This document shows positions 37,830 through 47,200 of a stretch of DNA of 64,000 nt, one piece after another. The stretch spans positions 744,001 through 808,000 of the forward strand of contig CAVPWR010000008.1 of NCBI GenBank assembly GCA_963709555.1, given 5' to 3'. Under the pieces are notes generated by a model that was not told the DNA's origin, ran no database searches, and worked only from the letters and a program-made list of their open reading frames with translations. Source of the DNA: Sulfurisoma sp963709555. Its GTDB lineage: Bacteria; Pseudomonadota; Gammaproteobacteria; Burkholderiales; Rhodocyclaceae. The stretch's first letter is position 1, and the number at the start of each line of letters is the position of its first letter. A program made the translations under genes and the position numbers.

Positions 37830-39128
37830 ATGCCTGAAGCCGTTGTCGAGTCACTGGATCACGAAGGACGCGGCGTCGCGCACGTCGACGGCAAGGCGAT
37901 CTTCATCGAAGATGCCCTGCCGGGCGAGCGGGTCGAATATGTCAGCTATCGCCGCAAGCCGAGTTATGAAAAAGCTGACACGGTCGCCATCCTTCACGCC
38001 TCGAGCCAGCGGGTGGCGCCGCTATGCCCGCATTTCGGCGTCTGCGGCGGCTGCAGCTTGCAGCATCTCGAGGCGGGGGCGCAGACTGCGGCGAAGCAGC
38101 GCGTGCTCGAGGATGCACTCTGGCATCTTGCCCGCCTCAAGCCTGAGGTGGTATTCCCGCCCATCGCCGGTCCGGCCTGGGGCTACCGCCGCCGCGCGCG
38201 ATTGTCGGTACGCCTGGTGCCGAAGAAGGGCGGGGTGCTGGTCGGGTTCCACGAAAGGCGCAGCAGCTATGTCGCCGACATGCTCACCTGCAAGGTGCTG
38301 CCGGAGGCTGTCGCGGCGCTGCTGCCGAAGCTGCGCGAACTGGTCGCGGCGCTGTCGATCCCCGACCGGCTACCGCAAATCGAGGTGGCGGTGGCGGACA
38401 GCCAGACGGTGCTGCTGCTGCGCATCCTCGCGCCATTGACGGCAGCCGACGAGGATCTGCTGCGCGCCTTCGCCGACCGCCACGGCATCGTCTTCTATCT
38501 GCAGACGGGCGGACCGAATACCGTGGCACTGTTTCATCCTGCTGTTGTCGCGCCGCTCGACTATGCCCTGCCGGACTTCGGCGTGACTTTGCAGTTCCGC
38601 CCGACCGACTTCACCCAGATCAATTTCGGCATCAACCGCATGCTGGTACGGCGGGCGATGGGACTGCTGGCGCCGCAGGCTGGCGAGCGCATCGCCGACA
38701 TGTTCTGCGGCCTCGGCAACTTCACCCTGCCGATTGCCACTCACGGCGCGAGGGTGGTCGGCGTCGAAGGCAGCCAGGCGCTCGTCGACCGCGCCCATGC
38801 CAATGCGGTGGCGAACGGGCTGGCCGATCAAACCGAGTTCCACGTCGCCAACCTGTTCGAGGCGACGGCGGAGAGCCTGGCGACGCTTGGCCCCTTCGAC
38901 AAGATGCTGATCGATCCGCCGCGCGAGGGCGCAGTCGCGCTGGTCAAGGCACTGGCCGAGCCCTATCCGCGGCGCATCGTCTATGTCTCGTGCAGTCCGG
39001 CGACCCTGGCCCGCGATGCCGCCGTGCTGGTGCATGAGCAGGGTTATCGGCTGCGCGGTGCCGGAATCGGCAACATGTTTCCGCAGACTTCGCACGTCGA
39101 GTCGATCGCGCTGTTCGAACGCCCATAA
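37830..39128 (+). CDS. rlmD: 23S rRNA (uracil-1939-C5)-methyltransferase
   Basis: 432 residues. N-terminal TRAM-like domain (EAVVESLDHEGRGVAHVDGKAIFIEDALPGE, read in parts). A 4Fe-4S cluster motif CPHFGVCGGC gives three cysteines, with the fourth in MLTCKVLP. SAM-binding MFCGLGNFTLP; catalytic cysteine in YVSCSPATLARD. This is the RumA/RlmD architecture. The ATG at 37830 is chosen because upstream frame residues overlap the divergent gene. The palindrome at 39135 lies just past the stop. Confidence 0.93.
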   Translation: MPEAVVESLDHEGRGVAHVDGKAIFIEDALPGERVEYVSYRRKPSYEKADTVAILHASSQRVAPLCPHFGVCGGCSLQHLEAGAQTAAKQRVLEDALWHLARLKPEVVFPPIAGPAWGYRRRARLSVRLVPKKGGVLVGFHERRSSYVADMLTCKVLPEAVAALLPKLRELVAALSIPDRLPQIEVAVADSQTVLLLRILAPLTAADEDLLRAFADRHGIVFYLQTGGPNTVALFHPAVVAPLDYALPDFGVTLQFRPTDFTQINFGINRMLVRRAMGLLAPQAGERIADMFCGLGNFTLPIATHGARVVGVEGSQALVDRAHANAVANGLADQTEFHVANLFEATAESLATLGPFDKMLIDPPREGAVALVKALAEPYPRRIVYVSCSPATLARDAAVLVHEQGYRLRGAGIGNMFPQTSHVESIALFERP

Positions 39129-39134
39129 ACAACA

Positions 39135-39156
39135 CGGCGACCCGCGGGTCGCCGTA
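39135..39156. terminator. palindromic hairpin between convergent genes
   Basis: A perfect 22-nt palindrome, half-site ACGGCGACCCG, seven bases after the rlmD stop. A CTTTT from the adjoining repeat lies downstream for rlmD. It is close in sequence to the palindrome at 6198-6221. Confidence 0.65.
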
Positions 39157-39160
39157 GTGC

Positions 39161-39179
39161 TGACGCCGACTTTTCCGGA
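39161..39179 (-). repeat. dispersed short repeat, copy 8
   Basis: CTGACGCCGACTTTTCCGG. A shorter, diverged copy, identical to the 26774 copy over CGCCGACTTTTCCGG. Confidence 0.6.
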
Positions 39180-39872
39180 TCAGTCGCGCTCGCCGCTGAA
39201 GGCCAACAGCAACTGCAGCAGGCTGACGAAAACGTTGTAGACGTCGAGATAGACCGCCAGCGTCGCGGAGATGTAGTTGGTCTCGCCGCCCTGCACGATG
39301 CGGTTGATGTCGTAGAGGATGTAGGCGGAGAAGATGACCACGGCCAGCGCCGCGATGGCCAGCGACAGCGCCGGGATCTGGAAGAAGATGTTGGCGAGCG
39401 CAGCGACCAGGATCAGGATCATGCCGGCGAAGAGGAACTTGCCGAGGCCGGACAGGTCGCGTTTGGTGGTCGCCGCCACGCCGGCCAGGGTAAAGAAGAT
39501 CGCGCCGGTACCGCCGGCGGCCATCGCGATCAGCGTGCCGCCGTTGGAGAAGCCGAGCGCCACCTGCAGGATGCGCGACAGCATCAGGCCCATGAAGAAG
39601 GTGAAGGCCAGCAGCAGGACCACGCCCATGCCGCTGTTCTTGGTCTTCTCGATGCCCCACATGAAGCCGAAGGCGATGCCGAGGAACAGCAGGAAGGAGA
39701 GCAGGGGGCTGCCGGCGAGGAAGGAAAACTTCAACTGGATGCCGACCAGCGCGCCGATCACCGTCGGCACCATGGAGAGGCCGAGCAGGGCGTAGGTGTT
39801 GCGCAGAACACGATTCTGTTGCAGTGCGCCGTCTTGCCCGGCGGTCTGGGCGATGCCAAACTGGTTGTTCAT
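39180..39872 (-). CDS. Bax inhibitor-1 / YccA-family membrane protein
   Basis: 230 residues with seven hydrophobic helices after a short N-terminal tail (MNNQFGIAQTAGQDGALQQNRVLRNTYALLGLS, read in parts). Family marks are GIEKTKNSG, SAYILYDINRIVQGGETNYISATLAVYLDVYNVFVSLLQLL in blocks, with the conserved Asp pair in the last helices. BI-1 proteins are pH-sensitive leak channels; YccA also interacts with the FtsH protease. The ATG at 39872 follows GGGAGAAG. It is a stand-alone gene. Confidence 0.9.
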   Translation of the reverse strand: MNNQFGIAQTAGQDGALQQNRVLRNTYALLGLSMVPTVIGALVGIQLKFSFLAGSPLLSFLLFLGIAFGFMWGIEKTKNSGMGVVLLLAFTFFMGLMLSRILQVALGFSNGGTLIAMAAGGTGAIFFTLAGVAATTKRDLSGLGKFLFAGMILILVAALANIFFQIPALSLAIAALAVVIFSAYILYDINRIVQGGETNYISATLAVYLDVYNVFVSLLQLLLAFSGERD

Positions 39873-39957
39873 GGTCTGTCTTCTCCCGTAAGAGTTGCCA
39901 ACGTACTAATTAGAGTTGGGCGCGGCGCCGAAGTTTCAATGGTGGCCGGAATTCCGG

Positions 39958-40047
39958 TGGCGGAGGCGGTGAGATTCGAACTCACGAACGCCTTGCGACG
40001 TTGCCGGTTTTCAAGACCGGTGCATTCAACCGCTCTGCCACGCCTCC
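39958..40047 (-). tRNA. tRNA-Ser (anticodon TGA)
   Basis: A 90-nt class II tRNA. The acceptor stem is GGAGGCG/CGCCTCC (40041-40047 and 39962-39968 on the plus strand, complemented). The anticodon stem CCGGT/ACCGG encloses CTTGAAA, giving TGA. It has a long variable arm (AACGTCGCAAGGCGTT), the T-loop TTCGAAT, and encoded CCA. Confidence 0.96.
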
Positions 40048-40068
40048 GACGCGTGAAGCGGCCGCGAT

Positions 40069-40077
40069 TTTAGCACC
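40069..40077 (-). promoter_or_regulatory. extended -10 element for tRNA-Ser
   Basis: Reading on the minus strand: TGCTAAAAT, about 22 bp before the tRNA. The same TGC extension is seen for tRNA-Pro. No clear -35. Confidence 0.45.
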
Positions 40078-40145
40078 GGGCCGTGACGTGTCGCCGACGA
40101 TTGCTGATAGACTTTCCCGGGGAAATTCTGCCGAAGGGGATGAAT

Positions 40146-40436
40146 ATGAACAAGAGCGAACTGATCGACGCCGTTGCCAAGAAGGCCAATGCTACCAAGG
40201 CGGCTGCCGAGATCGTCGTCAGCGCCGCCATCGAGGTCATCGCCGAGGCGATCGCCCGCGGCGAGAACGTGCAATTCGTCGGTTTCGGCACATTCAGCGT
40301 GGCCGAGCGCAAGGCGCGCACCGGACGCAATCCGCAGACGGGCAAGGAAATCAAGATTCCGGCCAAGAAGGTGGTTCGCTTCAAGGCCGGCACCGGGCTC
40401 AGTGCGGCGGCCAACAAGGGCAAGAAGAAAAAGTAG
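40146..40436 (+). CDS. DNA-binding protein HU (copy 1)
   Basis: 96 residues: MNKSELIDAVAKKANATKAAAEIVVSAAIEVIAEAI in blocks, then GFGTFSVAERKARTGRNPQTGKEIKIPAKKVVRFKAG with the intercalating Pro, and a short Lys tail NKGKKKK. It shapes the nucleoid by binding DNA without sequence preference. ATG 40146 follows AAGGGGATGAAT; ATG 40140 would add two residues. The receiver-domain gene begins 29 bp downstream. Confidence 0.93.
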   Translation: MNKSELIDAVAKKANATKAAAEIVVSAAIEVIAEAIARGENVQFVGFGTFSVAERKARTGRNPQTGKEIKIPAKKVVRFKAGTGLSAAANKGKKKK

Positions 40437-40465
40437 CCATTGTTGCAGCGTCGGCGGGAGGCGCC

Positions 40466-40855
40466 ATGACATCGAAAAAGCCGATTCGCATTCAACTCGT
40501 CGATGACAACGAGGTGACGCGCGCGCTGCTGCGCGGCATCCTGCGCGGGGAGGAATACGAAGTCGTCGGCGAGGCCAGTGATGGCGAAAATGGCTTGGAG
40601 ATGGCCCTGCGGCTTCGCCCCGACGTGCTCTGCCTCGACATCTCGATGCCGAAGACCGATGGGCTGGAGGTCTTGCGCCAGGTCCGCACGCAGATTCCCG
40701 AGACCGTGGTGCTGATGGTCACCGCGCATACCGAGCGCGAGATGGTGCAGCAGGCGATACAGAGCGGCGCCAGCGGCTATATCGTCAAGCCCTTCAATTC
40801 GGGCAAGGTGCTCGACGCCATCGGTCGCGCCGTCGGGCGCAAGCCGACGGCGTAG
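40466..40855 (+). CDS. stand-alone response-regulator receiver domain (CheY-like)
   Basis: 129 residues, a receiver domain only. The acidic pocket is LVDDNEVTR; phospho-acceptor Asp58 lies in LCLDISMPKTDG; the conserved Thr is in VTAHTE and Lys108 in IVKPF. No DNA-binding or enzymatic output domain is present, and no histidine kinase gene is within the window. The start has GGGAGGCGCC upstream. Its partner and output are unknown. Confidence 0.88.
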   Translation: MTSKKPIRIQLVDDNEVTRALLRGILRGEEYEVVGEASDGENGLEMALRLRPDVLCLDISMPKTDGLEVLRQVRTQIPETVVLMVTAHTEREMVQQAIQSGASGYIVKPFNSGKVLDAIGRAVGRKPTA

Positions 40856-40882
40856 GGGCCGCCCCGCCCGGTCGCTCGGGCG

Positions 40883-41926
40883 TTACGCGCTGGCCCGGAT
40901 CCTCTGCACCAGCGCCGCCGTGAACTCGCGGGTCGTGGCCTTGCCGCCGAGATCGCCGGTGCGCACCATATCGACGTTGAGGGTGGCGTCGATGGCAGAG
41001 CGCAGCCGGTTGCCGAGGTCGGTCCGGCCGACATGGTCGAGCATCATGGCGGCAGCGAGCAGCAGCGCGATCGGGTTGGCGATGCCCTTGCCGGCGATGT
41101 CGGGGGCCGAGCCATGCACGGCTTCGAAAATGGCGGCATGTTCTCCGATGTTGGCGCCGGGCGCCATGCCGAGGCCGCCGACGAGGCCGGCGATCTCGTC
41201 GGAAAGAATGTCGCCGAACAGGTTGGTCGTCACCAGTACGTCGAACTGCCAGGGGTTCATCACCAGTTTCATGGCGCAGGCATCGACGATCACCTCCTCG
41301 AACTCGATGCGGCCCTTGTACTGCGCTTCGTGGATATCCCGCGCGGTCTCGAGGAAAATGCCGGTCAGCGCCTTCATGATGTTGGCCTTGTGCACCACCG
41401 TGACCTTCTTGCGCCCCTTGCGGATCGCATAATCGAAGGCGAAATGCACGATGCGGCGGCAACCCTGCCGGGTATTGATGCCGGTCGACATCCCCACCGC
41501 ATGCGGATCGCCATCGATCGGGATGAAGTGCTCGTAGCCCATGTAGAGCCCTTCGTTGTTCTCGCGCACCAGTACCAGGTCGATGTTGTCGTAGCGTCCG
41601 CCGGGAACGATGGTTTTCGCCGGGCGCAGATTGGCATAGAGCTTGAACTCTTCGCGCAGCCTGACGTTGGACGAGCGATAGCCGCCGCCGATGGGAGTTT
41701 CCAGCGGCCCCTTGAGGGCAAGCTTGGTTTTGCGGATGCTGTCGAGGCAGGCCTGGGGTAGCGGATCGCCGCAGGCGGTGACGCCGGCCATGCCGGCAAC
41801 CTGGCGATCCCAGATGAACGGTGCGCCGAGTGCTGTCAGCGCTTCCAGCGTGGCTTCGGTTATCTCTGGCCCGATGCCATCACCAGGGATGAGCGTCGCG
41901 GCAATTTGGGGTGAGGTCGAGTTCAT
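40883..41926 (-). CDS. NAD-dependent isocitrate dehydrogenase (IDH/IPMDH family)
   Basis: 347 residues. LIPGDGIGPEITEATLEAL opens the protein. The substrate-binding residues lie in SSNVRLREEFKLYANLRPAK, the marker RENNEGLYMGYEH fits IDH rather than isopropylmalate dehydrogenase, and the metal aspartates lie in TNLFGDILSDEIAG. AIFEAVHGSAPDIAGKG contacts the cofactor. It probably oxidises isocitrate to 2-oxoglutarate with NAD; homoisocitrate or tartrate dehydrogenase are less likely alternatives. It is a single gene converging on the receiver-domain gene. Confidence 0.87.
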   Translation of the reverse strand: MNSTSPQIAATLIPGDGIGPEITEATLEALTALGAPFIWDRQVAGMAGVTACGDPLPQACLDSIRKTKLALKGPLETPIGGGYRSSNVRLREEFKLYANLRPAKTIVPGGRYDNIDLVLVRENNEGLYMGYEHFIPIDGDPHAVGMSTGINTRQGCRRIVHFAFDYAIRKGRKKVTVVHKANIMKALTGIFLETARDIHEAQYKGRIEFEEVIVDACAMKLVMNPWQFDVLVTTNLFGDILSDEIAGLVGGLGMAPGANIGEHAAIFEAVHGSAPDIAGKGIANPIALLLAAAMMLDHVGRTDLGNRLRSAIDATLNVDMVRTGDLGGKATTREFTAALVQRIRASA

Positions 41927-41952
41927 GAATCTTCATGCTCCAATCGCCCCTG

Positions 41953-42246
41953 CTATTTTTTGGGTGGGTTTTGGCGACCGCTGCCCCAGCGGGGGCGGTT
42001 CTTCTTGGGTTGTGCGGGTTTCTGGCCGCCCGGCGCGGGTCCCGGCCGGTTGTTCCCGCCGCCGGCCGGCGACGGGCCGATCCGGTTGCCCGGGGCGAGC
42101 TGAATCTCGAGTTCGATGATTTCGTCCCACTGCGCGTCGGTCCGATCCCGCTCCGGAATCGACAGGAGCTCGCGCAAGCGGCGGCGCGGATCGGGAGGCA
42201 GCGGGGCTTGCGGGGGCTGCGGGGTGGGTGGCTGTTCTTGATTCAT
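41953..42246 (-). CDS. small Pro-rich hypothetical protein
   Basis: 97 residues. A central helical segment RRRLRELLSIPERDRTDAQWDEIIELEIQLAPGNR (read in parts) is flanked by Pro/Gln-rich and Pro/Gly/Lys-rich tails, so the ends are probably disordered. Function unknown; the central part looks like a conserved small domain. There is no signal peptide. It lies 27 bp before the IDH gene on the same strand. Confidence 0.55.
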   Translation of the reverse strand: MNQEQPPTPQPPQAPLPPDPRRRLRELLSIPERDRTDAQWDEIIELEIQLAPGNRIGPSPAGGGNNRPGPAPGGQKPAQPKKNRPRWGSGRQNPPKK

Positions 42247-42309
42247 GCCCGAAATGACTGAGTTTGCGAGGTGAAACCCGCCAGGCAGGTTCCACCAATT
42301 GGCCGCAGA

Positions 42310-42606
42310 TTACTTCTTCTTGGCGGCCTTCTTGCCAGCAACGGCGGCCTTGAAGGTGGCTCCGGCGGAGAACTTCGGCACGGTCGTCGCGGCGATCTTG
42401 ATGGTAGCGCCGGTCTTGGGGTTCTTGCCGGTGCGGGCGGCACGCTTGGCAGGCTTGAAGGAGCCGAAGCCGATGAGGGTGACGGAGTCGCCCTTGGAAA
42501 CTGCCTTGACGATGGCGCCGATCATGGCGGAGAGGGTGCGCTCGGCGGCAGCCTTGCTCAGCTCGGCTTCCTTGGCGGCAACTTCGATGAGTTCGGATTT
42601 GTTCAT
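42310..42606 (-). CDS. DNA-binding protein HU (copy 2)
   Basis: 98 residues: MNKSELIEVAAKEAELSKAAAERTLSAM in parts, GFGSFKPAKRAARTGKNPKTGATIKIAATTVPKFSAGATFKAAV in parts, and a basic tail GKKAAKKK. It is clearly a paralogue of the HU gene 2 kb away; the two share the N-terminus MNKSELI and a lysine tail but differ in the body. GGAGCC precedes the ATG (reading AGGAGCCGCAG). Confidence 0.93.
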   Translation of the reverse strand: MNKSELIEVAAKEAELSKAAAERTLSAMIGAIVKAVSKGDSVTLIGFGSFKPAKRAARTGKNPKTGATIKIAATTVPKFSAGATFKAAVAGKKAAKKK

Positions 42607-42768
42607 CTGCGGCTCCTGATCATGAGTGAGAAGAAAATCGATGCGCCCGAATCATAAGTCCATTTCAGGTGCCGTGGGTGACATGGAGCATGCGAATGCA
42701 TAAAAATTGCCAATTTTGCAACTTCGGCGAGCGCAAAAAAGTGGGTTGCAGATCGCTGATGGTACGGC

Positions 42769-44208
42769 TCAGCCTGCCAAGCCACCCAGCGCCTTGTAAA
42801 GGTTCGCGGCGTTGGCGGCCCAGGCGCGGCGGGTCGCGACCATCGCCTGCTGCGCCAGAAACTGCTCGCGCTGGGCATCGTGCAGTTCGAGGTAATTCGA
42901 CACGCCGGCCTTGTAGCGGGCATCGACGCGCTGCAGCCGCTCGATCTGCGCCCGATCCGCGGCTTCGAGTGCCGCGAGCTGCTGCGCGAGGTGTTCGCGC
43001 GCGGCGAGCAGGTCGGCGACCTCGCGGAAGGCCTGCTGGATCGTTTTCTCGTACTCGGCCACGGCGATGACCTTGCGCGCCTCGGCGAGGTCCACGTTGG
43101 CCTGCATGCGGCCGGCGTCGAACAGCGGCCACTTCAGCAACGGGATGAAGCTCCAGGCGCCGCTGCCGGAATCGAACAGCCCCGACAGCTCGCGGCTGGC
43201 GCTGCCGACGGCACCGGTGAGCGAGATGCGCGGGAAGAAGGCCGCGCGCGCCGCGCCGATGTTGGCGTTGGCGCCGATGAGCTTCTGCTCGGCTGCGAGC
43301 ACGTCGGGCCGGCGCAACAGCACTTCGGAGGGCAGCTCGACGGCGATCTCGGCGGGCGGGATAAAAGTCGGCGGTGGCGCCACGGTGACCGCGCCGGTCG
43401 GGTTGATGGAGGCGGCATCGGGTGTGGCGTTGAGCAGCGCCGGCAGGTTGCTGCCGACCAGCAGGCGCAGGGCGTTTTCCGCGGCGGCCTTCTGGCGGGC
43501 GAGGTTGGCGGTTTCGGCGCGCGCTGCCTGCCAAGCGCCGTCGGCTGAATAGAAGTCGAGGTCGCCGGAGAGGCCGACGTCGCGGCGCTTCTCGATCAGG
43601 CGGCGGCTGTCCTCGCGAGTCTGCGCCGTCGCTTCGGAAAGCGCGGTGCGCAGGGTGAGCTCGCGCAGACTGAAGTAGGCGGAGGCGACGTCGCTGATCA
43701 GCGTCAGGCGGAAGGAGCGCTGGGCGTACTCGCTGGAGAGGAAGTTGGCGCGCGCCGCGTCGTCGAGCGCCCTGACCCGGCCCCAGAAGTCGAGCTCGAA
43801 GGCGGTGATGCCGAAGGCTGCGTCGTAGCGCTGGAAGGAGAGCTCGCGACCGGTGGCGGAGAGGTCGGCGGGCGTGAGGCCGGCCGAGCGCTGGGCATTG
43901 ACGTCGACGGTGGGGTAGCGGTCGGCGCGGGCGATGCCGGCCAGCGCGCGGGCCTCGTCGACGCGGCCGACGGCGATGCGCAGGTCGCGGTTGTGCTCGA
44001 GCGCGGTGGCGATCAGCACCTGCAGCGTCGGATCGGGGAAGAAGCTCTTCCAGTCGTCGGAGAACCTGACGGCGGCCTTGCCGTTGGCCTGCGTCGGCCA
44101 GTCGGCCGGCACCGGCGCCGCGGGGCGCAGGTATTCGGGCACCATCGAGCAGCCGGAGACCGAGAGGGTAAGGGCGGCGGCGAGCGGAAGCAGGATCGCC
44201 TTATTCAT
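42769..44208 (-). CDS. RND efflux outer membrane lipoprotein (NodT/OprM family)
   Basis: 479 residues. Lipobox SVSGC with Cys20; two OEP repeats, each with coiled-coil helices (for example TALEHNRDLRIAVGRVDEARA and REHLAQQLAALEAADRAQIERLQRVDARYKAG, in parts). It forms the trimeric TolC-like channel of the efflux system. The start at 44208 gives a standard signal peptide. It overlaps the 3' end of the transporter gene by eight bases and is the last gene of the tetR-adaptor-pump-channel operon. One dispersed-repeat copy lies within it, encoding V-A-P-P-P-T-F. Confidence 0.93.
   Translation of the reverse strand: MNKAILLPLAAALTLSVSGCSMVPEYLRPAAPVPADWPTQANGKAAVRFSDDWKSFFPDPTLQVLIATALEHNRDLRIAVGRVDEARALAGIARADRYPTVDVNAQRSAGLTPADLSATGRELSFQRYDAAFGITAFELDFWGRVRALDDAARANFLSSEYAQRSFRLTLISDVASAYFSLRELTLRTALSEATAQTREDSRRLIEKRRDVGLSGDLDFYSADGAWQAARAETANLARQKAAAENALRLLVGSNLPALLNATPDAASINPTGAVTVAPPPTFIPPAEIAVELPSEVLLRRPDVLAAEQKLIGANANIGAARAAFFPRISLTGAVGSASRELSGLFDSGSGAWSFIPLLKWPLFDAGRMQANVDLAEARKVIAVAEYEKTIQQAFREVADLLAAREHLAQQLAALEAADRAQIERLQRVDARYKAGVSNYLELHDAQREQFLAQQAMVATRRAWAANAANLYKALGGLAG
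43363..43387 (+). repeat. dispersed short repeat, copy 9, inside the efflux channel gene
   Basis: AAAAGTCGGCGGTGGCGCCA then CGGTG. It is nearly identical to copy 7 (30187). On the coding strand it encodes T-V-A-P-P-P-T-F in a loop between OEP repeats. Confidence 0.65.
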
Positions 44209-47200
44209 GAGCGGACTCCACGTGATGGCGGGCATGGCCGGGGAAGAAACGCCGCACGACGACGAAGAACACCGGCACGAGGAACACTGCCAGCAGCGTG
44301 GCGGTGAACATGCCGCCGATGACGCCGGTGCCGATGGCGTGGCGGCTGTTGGCGCCGGCGCCGGTCGAGACCGCCAGCGGCAGCACGCCGAACATGAAGG
44401 CGATCGAGGTCATCAGGATGGGGCGGAAGCGCAGGCGGCAGGCTTCGAGCGTCGCCTCGATCAGATCCTTGCCCTGTTCCTGCAACTCGCGGGCGAACTC
44501 GATGATCAGGATCGCGTTCTTGGCCGACAGCCCGATGATGGCGATGAGGCCGACCTTGAAGTAGACGTCGTTGGGCAGGCCGCGCAGCGTCACCGCCAGC
44601 ACCGAGCCGAAGATGCCGAGCGGCACCACCAGCATCACCGCGAAGGGGATGGACCAGCTCTCGTACAGCGCGGCGAGGCAGAGGAAGACCACGATCAGCG
44701 AGACGGCGAAGAGGAAGGGGGCCTGCGAACCGGAGAGGCGTTCCTCGTAGGAGCTGCCCGACCATTCGAAGCCGACACCCGGCGGCAGCTGCTTCGCCAC
44801 CTGCTCCATCGCATCCATGGCATCGCCGGTCGAGCGGCCCGGGGCCGGACTGCCGGCGATCTTCATCGCGGGCAGGCCGTTGTAGCGGTCGAGCTTGGGA
44901 CTGCCGACGATCCAGGTCGCGGTGGCGATCTCGGCCAGCGGGATCATGTCGCCGCGGCCGTTCTTCAACGGCAGGCGCAAGATGTCCTCGGGCGTGCGCC
45001 GCACCTCGGCCTCGGCCTGCATCTGCACGCGCAGGATGCGGCCCTGTCGCACGAAGTCGTTGATGTAGGCGGTGCCGAGCGTGGACTGCAGGGTGTCGTT
45101 GAGTTCACCGAGGTCGATGCCCAGCGCGCGCGCCTTGATGCGATCGACGCTGAGGTAAACCTGCGGCCCGGCCTCCTGGCCCTCCGGGCGCACGCCGACC
45201 AGGGCCGGTTGCTTGCCGGCCAGGCCGAGCGCCATGTTGCGCGCCTCGAGCAGCTTTTCCCGGCCGAGGCCGCCGCGGTCCTGCAGGCGGAAATCGAAGC
45301 CGCCGACGGCGGCGAGCTCGGGAATCGGCGGCACGTTGATGGCGAAGACCATCGCCTGCTTGATGCGGAAGAAGGCCATGTTGGCGCGCTGCACCAGCGA
45401 GTCCGCATCCTGCCCCTTGTTCGGGCGCTCGTCCCAGGTCTTCAGGCGGACGAAGGCGATCGCGGCGTTCTGGCCGCGGCCGAAGAAGGAAAAGCCGGCG
45501 ACGCCGATGACGTGGGCGACTTCCTTCTGCGCCAGGTAGTGCTGCTCGACGGTCGAGAGGACTTCCAGCGTGCGCTCGTTCGTGGCGCCCGGCGGCAGCT
45601 GCACGATGTTGATGAAGTAGCCCTGGTCCTCGCTGGGCAGGAAGCTGCCGGGCAGCTTCATGAACAGCCAGCCGGTGGCGGCGAGGATGGTGGCGTAGAC
45701 GATCAGCCAGCGGCCGGGCCGCCCCAGCATCTTGCGCGTGGTCGCGATGTAGCGATTCACGGTGGCGGCGAAGAAGCGGTTCCACCAGCCGAAGAAACCG
45801 GTGGTGGGCATCACGTCCCCAGCCTCGTGCTTGAGCAGGGAGGCGCAAAGGGCCGGCGTCAGCGTCAGCGCCATCGCGGCCGAGAAGATCATGGAGAGAA
45901 TCAGCGTGACGGCGAACTGGCGGTAGATCGCGCCGACGGCGCCGCCGAAGAAGATCAGCGGCACGAACACCGCCGACAGCACCACGGTGATGGCGATGAT
46001 GGCGTTGATGATCTGGCCCATGGCCTTGCGCGTCGCCTCGCGCGGATGCAGGCCTTCTTCGTTCATGATGCGTTCGACGTTCTCGATCACCACGATGGCA
46101 TCATCCACCACGATGGCGATGGCCAGCACCATGGCGAACAGCGTCAGCACGTTGATCGAATAGCCGAAGGCGTAGAGGCCGATCAGGGCGCCGAACAGGG
46201 CGACGGGCACGACGATGGTCGGGATGAAAGTGGCGCGGATGTTTTCGAGGAACAGGTACATCACCAGCACGACGAGGATCATGGCCTCGATCAGCGTCAC
46301 GACCACTTCGCGAATGGAGATGTCGACGAAGGTCGAGGTGTCGTAGGGCACCATCCAGGAGATGCCTTGCGGGAAGTACCTGGCCAGCTCGGTCATGCGG
46401 TCATTGACCGCCCGGGCCGTGTCGAGCGCGTTGGCGCCGGGCGCCAGGCGTACGGCGATGGCGGCGGTGGGCTGGCCGTCGACGCGGGCGGCGATCGAAT
46501 AGTCCTGGGCGCCGAGCTCGACGCGGGCGACGTCCTTGACGCGCACGGTGGCGCCGCGCCCGTCGCTCTTGACGATGACGTTGCCGAATTCCTCGACCGT
46601 GGTCAGGCGGCCCTGGGTGATGATGGTGGCCGCGTATTCCTGGCCGGGCACGGCGGGAATCTGGCCGAGCTCGCCGGTGGCGATCTGCGCGTTCTGCGCG
46701 CGCACGGCCTTGGCGAGGTCGGCCGGCGTCAGGCCGAAGGATTGCAGGCGTTCCGGCTTGATCCACAGCCGCATCGAGTACTCGGTGCCGAACAGCAGGG
46801 CCTCGCCCACGCCCGGCGTGCGGCGGATGCTCTCGAGCACGTTGGCGGCGGCGTAGCTGCCGAGCGCGACGTTGTTCAGCGTCTTGTCGGGCGAGAACAG
46901 CGACAGGATCATCAGGAAGTTGCGCGCCGACTTGAGCACGGTGATGCCGAGGCGTCGCGCCTCTTCGGGCAGGCGCGGCTCGGCGCGCTTGATGCGGTTC
47001 TGCGTCTCCACCGAGGCGAGGTCGAGGTTGGTGCCGGCCTGGAAGGTCAGGGTGATGGTGCCGAGGTTCTGCTCGGAGGCGGACTCCATGTAGAGCAGGT
47101 TCTCGATGCCGTTGAGTTCCTGCTCGATCAGGGCGACGGCGGTTTCCTCCACCACCTTGGCCGATGCGCCGGGGTAGTTGACCGTGACGGACAGCGCCGG

